Source: Bacteroidia bacterium (GTDB lineage Bacteria; Bacteroidota; Bacteroidia; Cytophagales; JAAEPT01). Taken from it: a stretch of DNA of 64,000 nt. The stretch spans positions 1-64,000 of the forward strand of contig JAUIJC010000014.1 in assembly GCA_030431525.1 (NCBI GenBank), read 5' to 3'. The translations under genes were made by a program, and so were the position numbers. Of the stretch, positions 35,825 through 43,838 are shown piece after piece; position 1 is the stretch's first letter, and the number at the start of each line of letters is the position of its first letter. The notes below the pieces were generated by a model. The model was not told the origin of the DNA, searched no databases, and saw only the letters and a list, made by a program, of their open reading frames with translations.

Positions 35825-36835
35825 TATGGGGTAGGCCAAACTGATGGCAAGTGTGGCAATCCAAAAGGCGGACATAACACTATAACCAATGCCCATTTCC
35901 TCCAAAAGCCTTCTTGATAGCTCCCAGATCAGCATGTGGGTCAAGTATAAACCATAGGATACTTGGCCGACATAGAGGATGAATTTTTGAATGAAAGGCA
36001 GTTTTAGGTTGTAGAGAGTTATAGCCAGCAAGCCATAGCCAAACAATGCTGGAATATCATTGAAAACCTTTCCGGCTGGTCCGAAGAACAGCGCCAAGCC
36101 TGCATACGCTCCTGAAAAAAGCGTACCTGCTGTAAGGCTTTTTACCGTGGAACGACGCCAAAATTCAGTGCCGTGGGTATAGTAGATTTTGGCCATGGCC
36201 ATGCCCAACACAAATTCCCACAGGTATTGTAGAAAGAAACTATTCCAGATTCTAAGTTCGGCTTTGCCAAGTACGACCACAAGGGTGCTCCATATCAGAG
36301 AAACAACAAGGCTCCCGATGTACACTAGCATGGGATACTTGTCCCGCAATCGGGCCAAGAAGGGGAAAATCAAATAGAATTGAATGATGGTGGAGATGAA
36401 CCACAGATGGTAGCCATAGCTTGTCATCCACTGTTCATTGAACATCTTGAACAGGAAGATATGGCTTAGATAGGCCATCCAGCCTGATTGACCCTCATGC
36501 CCACCAGTGACATCACTTCCATACATGGGAATGATTAAGTTCACCAGAGCAATGACCGTCACTACGGCCACATAGGGCAGGTAGATTTTGGAAAGTCGTT
36601 TTCGGTAGAATCCCTTGATGCTACTTTTCCTCTTGAAATGAGAAAGGGCAAGTCCAAAGCCCGAAGCAAGGAAAAATAGGTGTAAGCCTGTTCCTCCGAA
36701 TCGTACTAATGTTTGAGCAAAAGCGGGAAGACCAAGTTCAGATCGCTCCAAAAAATGCATCAGGACAATCGTCAAGATGGCGAGGCCCTTGATGAAGTCC
36801 ATGAATTCAATCCGTTTTGATTGGGATTGGTGCAT
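35801..36835 (-). CDS. Acyltransferase 3 family membrane protein
   Basis: The 344-residue integral membrane protein has about ten membrane segments. The N-terminus is typical of OafA/YrhL acyltransferases: FMDFIKGLAILTIVLMHF with the conserved His in the first segment, then GTGLHLFFLASGFGL and the R-K-R-L-S-K-I-Y-L-P-Y cytoplasmic loop. Such enzymes acetylate or succinylate surface polysaccharides or lipids. The neighbours give no clear substrate. It is followed on the same strand by nothing coding, and upstream by a transporter gene on the same strand after a 125-base gap. Confidence 0.85.
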   Translation of the reverse strand: MHQSQSKRIEFMDFIKGLAILTIVLMHFLERSELGLPAFAQTLVRFGGTGLHLFFLASGFGLALSHFKRKSSIKGFYRKRLSKIYLPYVAVVTVIALVNLIIPMYGSDVTGGHEGQSGWMAYLSHIFLFKMFNEQWMTSYGYHLWFISTIIQFYLIFPFLARLRDKYPMLVYIGSLVVSLIWSTLVVVLGKAELRIWNSFFLQYLWEFVLGMAMAKIYYTHGTEFWRRSTVKSLTAGTLFSGAYAGLALFFGPAGKVFNDIPALFGYGLLAITLYNLKLPFIQKFILYVGQVSYGLYLTHMLIWELSRRLLEEMGIGYSVMSAFWIATLAISLAYPIQKGLNRL

Positions 36836-36960
36836 TGTTCAGAGGTAGTAGTAATTACTTACTGATGTATTTAAGGTATGCCTGTACGGTTTTTTTACGC
36901 ACTGCAAGTCAATTAGTTTTTATTCGATTTATACTTTCCCTGTTTGTTCGATTGATTCGT

Positions 36961-37872
36961 TCATTTCACCAATCGACGCACCTGAACATAGGTTGTTTCG
37001 ACCAGAAAGCTCGCTAAACCGTAGGGGACAATAAACGCCATGATTTTGTCTAAGCTGTAATAGCCCAAGCCAATATAAATCGCGATGCCGAGGTGTCTGG
37101 AGGCGTTTAGTAGAGAAACGGTGGTCTTTTCTCCTTCTGTTTTTCCACCCAAACAATGGCCCAATAAGAGCAGGGCTGTAACGAAAAAGATGAATTGGGG
37201 AATGCTTCGGGCTGGAGCCTCAAAAATGTAGTGGCGGAAAATCACTAACAGGGCAATGATGGTGGCAAGTAAGAGAAGGTTGGCCAGTCGAATAAGCTTC
37301 TTGCCGTATTTTTTGGCTGTTTTCGGGAATCTCCAGCGCACAAACATCCCGAGCAACAAGGGAAGAAGCACAATTTTGAACAATTGCTTCCCGAGGTTTA
37401 ACCAATGGATATCGACCTCGAAATCATACCATTGATGGAAAAAGTAGAGTAATGCTGGTAAGGTGACCACAGAAATAATAACCACCGCCACTTGTAGCAT
37501 GACCGCATAGAGGTAAATCCCGCCAGCCTTAAAAACCTTGATGGGCGATAGGGGTGCGCCGGGCGCAGAGGCCAACAAAATCAGGGTAATCATCACCCCT
37601 CTGCTCGGGTTAAACCAATAAATGCAGAACAGCGCGACCAGCGGTGCCGTCAGCACGACCACAAGAATTGAGAACACAAGCCTCCACCAGCCATGCTTGA
37701 AGCGCCAAAATGACCTAAAGTTGGCATTCACCCCAATGCTGAATTTTATGGTCAGGATGAGTATGCCCAGAAGATTCGAGGTAAATGAAAGGACATCCAC
37801 TACTAAAAGGTACGTGACTTCAGGAGCAAGGTGACATAAGATGCCTTGATTTAGCCCTAACTTTGTGGTCAA
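36961..37872 (-). CDS. BASS-family (bile acid:Na+ symporter-like) transporter
   Basis: The 303-residue protein has nine or ten hydrophobic segments. Signature regions of the BASS superfamily are visible: L-L-A-S-A-P-G-A-P-L-S-P in segment 4 region and TVSLLNASRHLGIAIYIG near the second crossover. Members move bile acids, pyruvate, pantoate or other organic anions with sodium; the substrate here cannot be named. The start used is the only ATG before the first segment and it lies 12 bases from the divergent J-domain gene's ATG, so the promoters must overlap the coding start of one of them. Confidence 0.75.
   Translation of the reverse strand: MTTKLGLNQGILCHLAPEVTYLLVVDVLSFTSNLLGILILTIKFSIGVNANFRSFWRFKHGWWRLVFSILVVVLTAPLVALFCIYWFNPSRGVMITLILLASAPGAPLSPIKVFKAGGIYLYAVMLQVAVVIISVVTLPALLYFFHQWYDFEVDIHWLNLGKQLFKIVLLPLLLGMFVRWRFPKTAKKYGKKLIRLANLLLLATIIALLVIFRHYIFEAPARSIPQFIFFVTALLLLGHCLGGKTEGEKTTVSLLNASRHLGIAIYIGLGYYSLDKIMAFIVPYGLASFLVETTYVQVRRLVK
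37858..37865 (+). promoter_or_regulatory. Bacteroidota -7 box (TAACTTTG) for J-domain-like gene
   Basis: Exact TAnnTTTG, 18 bases before the ATG at 37884, implying a very short leader. It overlaps the first codons of the divergent transporter gene. No TTTG at ideal -33 spacing. Confidence 0.5.
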
Positions 37873-37883
37873 ATTCCCTTCCT

Positions 37884-38597
37884 ATGGATTCCTCAAACCT
37901 TATCCTTTCCCAAACCAACTTGGACGAGCTCAAGCATGAAATCCGTTTGCTGGAAGATGAGTTGAAACAGGTGGAGCAAAGGATTCAGGAATTTGAGCAT
38001 ACCCTTCGGACAGCCCTGATCAATGAATTGGTGGAGGAACGTGAGCTTTCTGTCCTTTACAAATCGCTGAAGCGGGCCAAAAAGGAAAAGCGACTGGAGC
38101 AGAAAAAGCGTGGCAAAAACTACAAGGAACCAGTTGGATTAAAGCCTGTTTCAAAGCAGGCTGAGCCCATCAATCCAGAGGACCAAAAGGAACGGAAGCG
38201 ACTTTACCGCGAGGCGATGTTCCATGTGCATCCCGACAATTTTTCCATGCAGGATGCCGACCATGAGTTGGCCACAGAAACCACGGCCAAGTTGATTGAG
38301 GTGTATAACGCTGGAAGCCTAAGCGAATTGCAAGCTTTCCATGCTCATATTGTCAGCGGAATTGCATTGGGGGAGGCTTCATCATTTCCAAAACCAGCGC
38401 AAGGAACTGTCGCCCCAGACGCCTATCTGAAACAAGAAATTGCCCGTCTTGAAAAACAGCTTGCTCAAGCCAAAGCACGGCATATCTATTTTGTGCTGAC
38501 GGAGTATGAAAACCCGTTGAGTTTTATTGATGAGCTGAGGGCTTATTACAATGATAGGATTGCCAAGCTGAGGAAGAGGACGAGGAAGGGGAAATAA
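37884..38597 (+). CDS. Coiled-coil protein with J-domain-like HPD segment
   Basis: Start at ATG 37884 (MDSSNLILSQ), since the TTG upstream would overlap the -7 box. The 237-residue protein has a long charged coiled coil (about 10-85), a J-domain-like core KRLYREAMFHVHPDNF with the diagnostic His-Pro-Asp at residues 116-118, then a helix E-T-T-A-K-L-I-E-V-Y-N, and a second coiled coil (about 182-235). Classical J-domains recruit Hsp70 (DnaK) through HPD. This one is internal, flanked by coiled coils, and lacks zinc-finger and G/F regions, so it may be a specialised co-chaperone or a degenerate one. Not linked to dnaK here. Confidence 0.65.
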   Translation: MDSSNLILSQTNLDELKHEIRLLEDELKQVEQRIQEFEHTLRTALINELVEERELSVLYKSLKRAKKEKRLEQKKRGKNYKEPVGLKPVSKQAEPINPEDQKERKRLYREAMFHVHPDNFSMQDADHELATETTAKLIEVYNAGSLSELQAFHAHIVSGIALGEASSFPKPAQGTVAPDAYLKQEIARLEKQLAQAKARHIYFVLTEYENPLSFIDELRAYYNDRIAKLRKRTRKGK

Positions 38598-38625
38598 AGG
38601 CTCAACTAATATGGAGCCTGTTAAT

Positions 38626-38662
38626 AGCGGTCTGTCATCTTGACGAAGGAAGGATCTGATGA
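38626..38662. repeat. Fragment of a dispersed repeat (TGACGAAGGAAGGATCT)
   Basis: The segment CTGTCATCTTGACGAAGGA and following GGATCTGA closely resembles a short repeat seen in many Bacteroidota intergenic regions. Only one copy was found in this window. Confidence 0.4.
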
Positions 38663-38672
38663 AAGGTTTGAA

Positions 38673-39023
38673 TTAAGGCGTTAGGATGAGATAGAAAATT
38701 CTGAGGAGTAGAAAACACCAAAGCCCTAACACAGGGAATGTCATAGCCAAAGGCATAAGTTTTTCACTTTGTGTAGGCCATCTATCCCAATGTTTAATGA
38801 CTTGATGTAAAACGATTAATGAGCAAGTGAAGGTCAATAGGTTGGCTGGAATGAAAAATAGGGCGTTGAAAGCAAAATTATGAGGGGCATATCCTGAAAT
38901 AAGGCCGAACAGTTCCTTTCGGAAGAAGTTGATGGAAAGTGTACAAAGAAAAATACTCACGTTGATTAGAGCCAGCTTCTTTACCCATTGGGGTGGAAGG
39001 TGAGTATCTGAGGGGTTGACCAT
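38673..39023 (-). CDS. Small multi-pass membrane protein
   Basis: Start at the second ATG (MVNPSDTHLPPQWVKKLALI, 39023); the longer frame would overlap the upstream SUKH gene by 17 bases. The 116-residue protein has three clear membrane segments (around residues 20-38, 50-75, 92-114). I do not recognise the family. It follows the SUKH gene with a 37-base gap on the same strand, so the two are probably one transcript. If the SUKH protein is an immunity factor, this could be a partner, but nothing shows it. Confidence 0.6.
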   Translation of the reverse strand: MVNPSDTHLPPQWVKKLALINVSIFLCTLSINFFRKELFGLISGYAPHNFAFNALFFIPANLLTFTCSLIVLHQVIKHWDRWPTQSEKLMPLAMTFPVLGLWCFLLLRIFYLILTP

Positions 39024-39060
39024 AGTTGTTATTTCACTTTTGAAAGGAAGGTTCAGAGAC

Positions 39061-39669
39061 CTAAAAGTAATTGTCAAATTCGATTTTTAGGATTTCAGTG
39101 TCTAGCCATGCTTCATACCAATTTAGGAAGCTAATCCTATTTGATTTATCTGTTTGGGAATCGGGGTAAATACCTTGGCTATTACAACGACCATCAATCC
39201 AAAGATTTCCAAATTCTTTGCCGTTAACCACCAAATTGATGGATGTTCCACATCCAGAATTTGATATTCTTAGAAGTCCATTAATCCACTGGTTATCAAA
39301 ATACTCTTCCTCTGATTCCTCATTCATTTCCTCAAACTCCATGTTCCAAGCTTGGGTATGGGGAAAGGGTTTTGTAAGGTCTATTAAATCGTCATTTGAT
39401 TTATAGTCCAAGTCAGCAAACTTTCCATTTTCTAAAGGTTCAAGGCCATAATTTGGTCCCGCCCCTCCATTTCCTATATTTTTTAGAAACTCACGATAAT
39501 CGGTTGGAAGTTTAACCTGATGCAACTGCTCAAAATCAATGAGTTCCTGCTCTGTCTTTTTCTTATAGAGTTGATATTGATGTATTTCAGCACCAAAAAC
39601 TTGAAGGGATGTATCCAGTGATTTGAGCTGGCTAAGCTTTTCCCTGATTCGATTTAATTGTGCTTCCAT
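39061..39669 (-). CDS. SUKH-superfamily (SMI1/KNR4) protein
   Basis: The 202-residue protein has a short N-terminal helical part, then the SMI1/KNR4 core: I-D-F-E-Q-L-H-Q-V-K-L-P-T-D-Y-R-E-F-L (about residues 45-63), K-N-I-G-N-G-G-A-G-P-N-Y-G-L, and the ending G-C-G-T-S-I-N-L-V-V-N-G with G-N-L-W-I-D. SUKH proteins in bacteria are common immunity proteins against polymorphic toxins, but many are stand-alone. No toxin gene is next to it; a T9SS- or RHS-type toxin was not found in the window. Low G+C than average for the window. It is upstream of the small membrane protein. Confidence 0.85.
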   Translation of the reverse strand: MEAQLNRIREKLSQLKSLDTSLQVFGAEIHQYQLYKKKTEQELIDFEQLHQVKLPTDYREFLKNIGNGGAGPNYGLEPLENGKFADLDYKSNDDLIDLTKPFPHTQAWNMEFEEMNEESEEEYFDNQWINGLLRISNSGCGTSINLVVNGKEFGNLWIDGRCNSQGIYPDSQTDKSNRISFLNWYEAWLDTEILKIEFDNYF

Positions 39670-39692
39670 TTTGAATTAAGTTGTCTGATACA

Positions 39693-39730
39693 AAAAACGC
39701 CTTGCCATAAATCTATGACAAGGCGTTTTT
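39693..39730 (-). terminator. Terminator of the DUF4293 gene
   Basis: A perfect 12-bp stem (AAAAACGCCTTG/CAAGGCGTTTTT) just beyond the stop at 39750, with a 14-base loop. Confidence 0.8.
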
Positions 39731-39749
39731 CATGAAAAGAGAAAAGTGC

Positions 39750-40211
39750 TTAGCGGATACGATCCATGGACTTCACCAAGTTCTCATCCTTCTGGATAAA
39801 GCGGTTGGCCAAGATGTTCATGATCACCGCGCCCACAGGCATAAAGAAACCAAAGCCGTAGCTTCCAACGTTTTCTGCCAAGTCCTCTGCGTTTGGCACT
39901 TCCAACATGGCGACCAAACCGACAAATCCGGCAATCAAGATGTTGTTCACAAAGCCGAGAATCATCTGAAGCTTACGCTTTTTGAAGCTGAAAATGGAGA
40001 ACAGGGCGATGGCCATGCTCGCCAAGGCGATGCCTGCAAGGTGAAATTTGTTGACGGTTTCCACTTGTTCGCCACTTATGTTCTCCAAAACCATTGCGTT
40101 CAGGACCACATCTTTACCTTCGCCGTGGTACTCCCAGAGGGTGAGGGAAATGGCCAGCGCCATAAAAATGACTACGCCTAAAAGGAAGATGCTTTGAATC
40201 CGCTGTATCAT
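39750..40211 (-). CDS. DUF4293 membrane protein
   Basis: The 153-residue protein begins MIQRIQSIFLLGVVIFMALA and has four membrane segments (about residues 5-25, 58-75, 83-105, 115-135) with a short charged loop K-K-R-K-L-Q. This is the DUF4293 pattern, confined to Bacteroidota. Its role is unknown. It is divergent from truA, an arrangement common in this phylum, and is followed by a good terminator. Confidence 0.85.
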   Translation of the reverse strand: MIQRIQSIFLLGVVIFMALAISLTLWEYHGEGKDVVLNAMVLENISGEQVETVNKFHLAGIALASMAIALFSIFSFKKRKLQMILGFVNNILIAGFVGLVAMLEVPNAEDLAENVGSYGFGFFMPVGAVIMNILANRFIQKDENLVKSMDRIR

Positions 40212-40232
40212 AGTGTAGGGGTTTATTTTTCG

Positions 40233-40240
40233 TAATTTTG
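40233..40240 (+). promoter_or_regulatory. Bacteroidota -7 box (TAATTTTG) for truA
   Basis: Exact TAnnTTTG on the plus strand, about 92 bases before the truA ATG, between the divergent DUF4293 and truA genes. Confidence 0.5.
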
Positions 40241-40332
40241 CACAAAACTAAGGGTCGGAGTATTATGGACAAAGTATTATCTGCCAATGTAAGTCATGGC
40301 GGGGAATACATTGTACATGATATAGAAATATC

Positions 40333-41109
40333 ATGCGTTACGTTGCGGAGGTTGTTTACAAGGGGACGAATTATCATGGATGGCAGATTCAGCCCAATGC
40401 CCTGACGGTGCAGGAGGTGGTGGAAGACCGTTTAGGGGTATTCCTGCGTCATCCGGTTTCCATTGTGGCCAGTGGACGCACGGATGCCGGAGTGCATGGT
40501 GAACAGCAGTTTGTCCATTTCGATAGTGAGGTGGAAATCAATCCAGAGCGTTTCCATCGGGCATTGAATGCTTTGCTCACCAAGGGAATTGCAATCAAGC
40601 AGGTCTTTCCTGTCAAGGATGATTTCCATGCGCGTTTCAGCGCCTTGAGTCGAGGCTATCGCTACCAAATCCGCAACCAAAAGGACCCGTTCAACCGCGA
40701 TTTGTTTTGGCAACGCTCCATCGATTTGGACGTGGAGGCCATGAACCGTGTGGCGGAGAACCTCTTGGGTCGTCATGATTTCGAGTGTTTCAGCAAGGTG
40801 CGTACTGATGTACATACATTTTTCTGCGATATTGAATATGCCTACTGGGAGCGGGTGCCTCACGGCCTCAATTTTCACATCAAGGCGAACCGTTTTCTGC
40901 GGGGAATGGTAAGGGCCATCGTCGGCACCTTGGTCGAAGTGGGCGAGGGGAAGTTGGACGAGGAAGGCTTCAAGGCGATTATTGCCAATAAGGATAGAAA
41001 ACAGGCGGGCTATTCGGCCCCACCGCAAGGGCTTTTCCTCACCAAGATTGGGTATGAGTGGGAGAAGTGGCGATTGGAAAGCAAGGAGGAGGTATCAGGT
41101 ATCAAGTAG
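40333..41109 (+). CDS. truA: tRNA pseudouridine synthase A
   Basis: The 258-residue enzyme makes pseudouridine at positions 38-40 in the tRNA anticodon arm. Visible motifs: YKGTNYHGWQIQP, the catalytic Asp51 in A-S-G-R-T-D-A-G-V-H, FHARFSALSRGYRYQI, and NRFLRGMVRAIVGTLVEVG. Length and order fit TruA. Its last residues (V-S-G-I-K) and stop are encoded by the first arm of an inverted repeat (41093-41158), a sign that the original 3' end was rewritten by the insertion. It is followed by an ABC exporter on the same strand, 68 bases after, with no terminator except that repeat. Confidence 0.95.
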   Translation: MRYVAEVVYKGTNYHGWQIQPNALTVQEVVEDRLGVFLRHPVSIVASGRTDAGVHGEQQFVHFDSEVEINPERFHRALNALLTKGIAIKQVFPVKDDFHARFSALSRGYRYQIRNQKDPFNRDLFWQRSIDLDVEAMNRVAENLLGRHDFECFSKVRTDVHTFFCDIEYAYWERVPHGLNFHIKANRFLRGMVRAIVGTLVEVGEGKLDEEGFKAIIANKDRKQAGYSAPPQGLFLTKIGYEWEKWRLESKEEVSGIK

Positions 41110-41158
41110 TAAGTAGCAAGATTCAGAAGGTCTTGATACATGATACTTGCTACTTGTG
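41093..41158. repeat. Inverted repeat overlapping the truA stop
   Basis: Arms TATCAAGTAGTAAGTAGCAAG and the complement-like TACTTGCTACTTG separated by a short loop; the left arm encodes the last truA codons and the stop. Confidence 0.6.
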
Positions 41159-41177
41159 TCCCCAAAAAATCATAACA

Positions 41178-42947
41178 ATGAACAAGGAACAACAGGCGGA
41201 TTCCAAAGGCAATGCTTTTGACGTGAAAGTCTTCAAGCAACTGATGGCCTTTGTGATGCCTTACAAAGGGATATTTTTCTTGTTGGTGTTTATCTCCCTG
41301 AGCATGGCCGTTTTGGCGCCCGTGCTTCCGGTGCTGATTTCCAAAACCATTGAGGAATACATCAGCATGGGCGATGAGCAGGGCTTGTTGAACATGACCA
41401 TTTTGATGGTGGTAGTGTTGGCAGGGCAGTCGCTATTGGCCTTTTTCAACACCTACCTTTCGGGTTGGTTGGGGCAGACGGTCATCAAGGACATCCGTGT
41501 AAAACTCTACCGCCATATCCTCAACTTGAGGCTTTCCTTCTTCGACAAAACGCCAATTGGCCGATTGGTCACTCGTAATGTTTCTGACATCGAAACCCTC
41601 TCCGAGGTCTTCAGCCAAGGCGTGGCTTCTATCTTGGCTGACTTGCTTCAATTGGTTGCCATACTTGGTGTGATGCTTTGGTGGAACTGGCGATTGACCT
41701 TGGTCAGCCTTTCCACTTTGCCGGTGCTGTTGATCAGCACTTACATTTTCAAGGAGAAGATCAAGGATTCCTTCGGCGCGGTGCGGACGGCTGTTTCCAA
41801 CCTCAACACCTTTGTTCAGGAGCACGTGACTGGCATGTCCATCGTCCAGATTTTTGGGACGGAGGACCGAGAATTGAAGAAGTTTAAGGAAATCAACGAG
41901 GAGCACCGTCGGGCACATTTGCGCTCTGTAAAGTATTACTCCATCTATTTCCCTGTGGCCGATGTGATTGGTGCTGTGGGTATTGGCTTGTTGGTGTGGT
42001 ATGGCGCCAAGGGTATTTTTGCGGGCTGGGTCGATAACGTGGGCGTTTTGATTGCCTTCATCATGTTTATCGGCATGTTCCTGCGTCCGATTCGCATGAT
42101 TGCTGACCGTTTCAACACCCTGCAAATGGGCTTGATCAGCACTGAGCGCATCATGCGATTGCTGGACAGCGATGAGATGGTGCAGGACCAAGGCAGTTTT
42201 GAGCCAGACACTTTGAAGGGGGAAATCACCTTTGAAGATGTCTATTTCGCCTACAAGGACGAGGATTATGTGCTCAAGGACCTTTCCTTTAAGGTGGGAC
42301 AAGGCCAGACGGTTGCTTTCGTAGGAGCGACGGGTGCTGGTAAATCATCAACGATTGGACTGCTCAACCGTTTTTATCAACCACAAAAAGGACGTGTGTT
42401 GATTGACGGTGTGGAGATTTCAGAATACAGTTTGCCGGCCTTGCGCCGACATGTGGGCTTGGTGCTTCAGGATGTGTTCCTTTTCTCGGATTCCATCTTG
42501 GAAAACATCCGGTTGGGCAATCCAGACATCACCGAGGAAATGGTCTGGAAAGCATCCGAGCAAGTTGGCGCCAAGGGTTTTATCGAAAGGCTTCCGAATA
42601 AATTGCACTATCAGGTGCAGGAGCGTGGAATGACGCTTTCTGTGGGTCAGCGCCAGCTGATTTCCTTTGTGCGGGCGATGGTTTATGATCCAAAGATTTT
42701 GATTTTGGATGAAGCGACTTCCTCTGTGGACAGCGAAACTGAGCAGATGATTCAGAACGCCATCGAGCGCATGATGGAAGGCCGTACGGCGGTGGTCATT
42801 GCGCACCGTTTGGCGACCATCCAAAAGGCGGACAAGATTGGGGTGTTGGACAAAGGGGAGTTGAAAGAAATGGGCAGTCACCAAGAACTGCTTCAGCAGG
42901 ACGGCTACTACCGTCAGCTTTATCAAATGCAATACAAGAATTCATGA
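41178..42947 (+). CDS. ABC exporter, MsbA/multidrug type (TMD-NBD half-transporter)
   Basis: Start at MNKEQQADSKGNAFDVKVFK (ATG at 41178); the 40 codons before it are derived from the repeat. The 589-residue half-transporter has a six-segment membrane domain (about 25-330) and a nucleotide-binding domain: Walker A GATGAGKSS (about residue 384), signature LSVGQRQL (about 483) and Walker B ILILDEATS (about 506), then the H-loop IAHRLATI. It acts as a homodimer in the inner membrane exporting lipid-like or hydrophobic molecules; the substrate is not shown. It follows truA, a common order in Bacteroidota. Its stop overlaps the next start by 4 bases (ATGA), so a small lipoprotein is translationally coupled. 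Confidence 0.9.
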   Translation: MNKEQQADSKGNAFDVKVFKQLMAFVMPYKGIFFLLVFISLSMAVLAPVLPVLISKTIEEYISMGDEQGLLNMTILMVVVLAGQSLLAFFNTYLSGWLGQTVIKDIRVKLYRHILNLRLSFFDKTPIGRLVTRNVSDIETLSEVFSQGVASILADLLQLVAILGVMLWWNWRLTLVSLSTLPVLLISTYIFKEKIKDSFGAVRTAVSNLNTFVQEHVTGMSIVQIFGTEDRELKKFKEINEEHRRAHLRSVKYYSIYFPVADVIGAVGIGLLVWYGAKGIFAGWVDNVGVLIAFIMFIGMFLRPIRMIADRFNTLQMGLISTERIMRLLDSDEMVQDQGSFEPDTLKGEITFEDVYFAYKDEDYVLKDLSFKVGQGQTVAFVGATGAGKSSTIGLLNRFYQPQKGRVLIDGVEISEYSLPALRRHVGLVLQDVFLFSDSILENIRLGNPDITEEMVWKASEQVGAKGFIERLPNKLHYQVQERGMTLSVGQRQLISFVRAMVYDPKILILDEATSSVDSETEQMIQNAIERMMEGRTAVVIAHRLATIQKADKIGVLDKGELKEMGSHQELLQQDGYYRQLYQMQYKNS

Positions 42948-43477
42948 GCAAGCATCAAGCATCTTCGATTTTCCGTGGGCTATTGTGGGCCGTATTTGTG
43001 ATGGTCGGATTCTCTTCCTGTGGCCCTGACCATTGGGAGGTGAATGACAAGGAAAACGCTACTTACATTTTGCACGGCTTGCCTTATGAAGGCTCATTCC
43101 GAAACAAGGAATTCGGCAACCTGATTATCCGCATGGAGGATTTGGCTAAGGCCAAAAAGGATTCTATCCCGACTGCCGTCTTTTACTACGAAGAGCTTCA
43201 GGAGGACGACCAAATCCGTTCTTTTGTGGGCTTGTTACTTGAGGATTCCACCACAGTTTTGGACGGCAGTTTTGAAACTCGTGTCTTCAAGTTTGACCGC
43301 ATCGTTTCAGGTTTTGAGGTAGGGAATGAGCATCGCTCTGTGGTGTATAACAAGGTGCCGAGCTATATCCAGCAAAAGGGCTGGGAGCAGGATTCTCTCC
43401 AAAAAATTGAGATTTACCTACCAGAGAACAAGGGGTTTTATTTGGATGTGCCGGTGGTGAAGAGGGATAGTTTGTAG
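42944..43477 (+). CDS. Hypothetical lipoprotein coupled to ABC exporter
   Basis: The start codon overlaps the exporter stop (ATGA). The 177-residue product has a lipoprotein signal with lipobox FSSC (residues 23-26: V-G-F-S-S-C) and a mature beta-rich part, with G-L-P-Y-E-G-S-F-R and E-I-Y-L-P-E-N-K-G-F-Y-L-D. No known family recognised. The tight coupling suggests a periplasmic partner of the exporter or merely transcriptional sharing. Confidence 0.7.
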   Translation: MSKHQASSIFRGLLWAVFVMVGFSSCGPDHWEVNDKENATYILHGLPYEGSFRNKEFGNLIIRMEDLAKAKKDSIPTAVFYYEELQEDDQIRSFVGLLLEDSTTVLDGSFETRVFKFDRIVSGFEVGNEHRSVVYNKVPSYIQQKGWEQDSLQKIEIYLPENKGFYLDVPVVKRDSL

Positions 43478-43519
43478 GGGTTTTTCTACGCCCAAAATGA
43501 CTGCCGTATTCCCGCTGTA

Positions 43520-43574
43520 GGGGCAGACCTGTGTGTCTGCCCAAACATTGCGGGCGGACACACAGGTCTGCCCC
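43520..43574. repeat. Palindromic repeat, GGGGCAGACCTGTGTG family, copy 1
   Basis: Two 23-base arms, 43520-43542 and 43552-43574, complementary with one G-U pair, 9-base loop. A related element with the same core is at 61831-61890 and a half copy at 55281-55293. Confidence 0.8.
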
Positions 43575-43618
43575 AATACTGTTGCTTTACGGATGGAAAT
43601 TCCCAAACTCTGGGTCAA

Positions 43619-43745
43619 CCCCACCTCTGTCCTCCCCTTATCTAAGGGGAGGAGAAACCACCAGCCCATAGTCTGAAAACCATAATTGGCAGGAATTACC
43701 TGTAACATTCTCCTCCCTTTGGATAAGGGGAGGACAGAGGTGGGG
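43619..43745. repeat. Inverted repeat, CCCCACCTCTGTCCTCCCC family, copy 1
   Basis: Perfect 24-base inverted arms at 43619-43642 and 43722-43745 surround an 79-base spacer; the spacer has its own short hairpins. A shorter relative is at 46418-46455. Confidence 0.8.
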
Positions 43746-43838
43746 TCGAATTTTTGAGCTTAAAGCAACAGCATTGAGGTCCGCCCCTATGGGGATATGG
43801 TCGAAGAAAAAATAGCTATCCCATAAATAGAAACTCCT

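Larger units (their letters stand above)
43478..43838. other. 361-base intergenic region filled with repeats
   Basis: No gene is seen. The region consists mainly of two unrelated palindromic repeats (43520-43574 and 43619-43745) and a half copy of the first near 43778-43792. Confidence 0.65.

Noticed and set aside
40265-40408. Small open frame starting MDKVLSANVSHGGEY before truA
   Set aside because: It overlaps the truA start in another frame, and truA is certain; could be a leader peptide but no evidence.
41433-42302. 289-residue minus-strand frame
   Set aside because: Shadow of the ABC exporter gene; no independent start region or motif.
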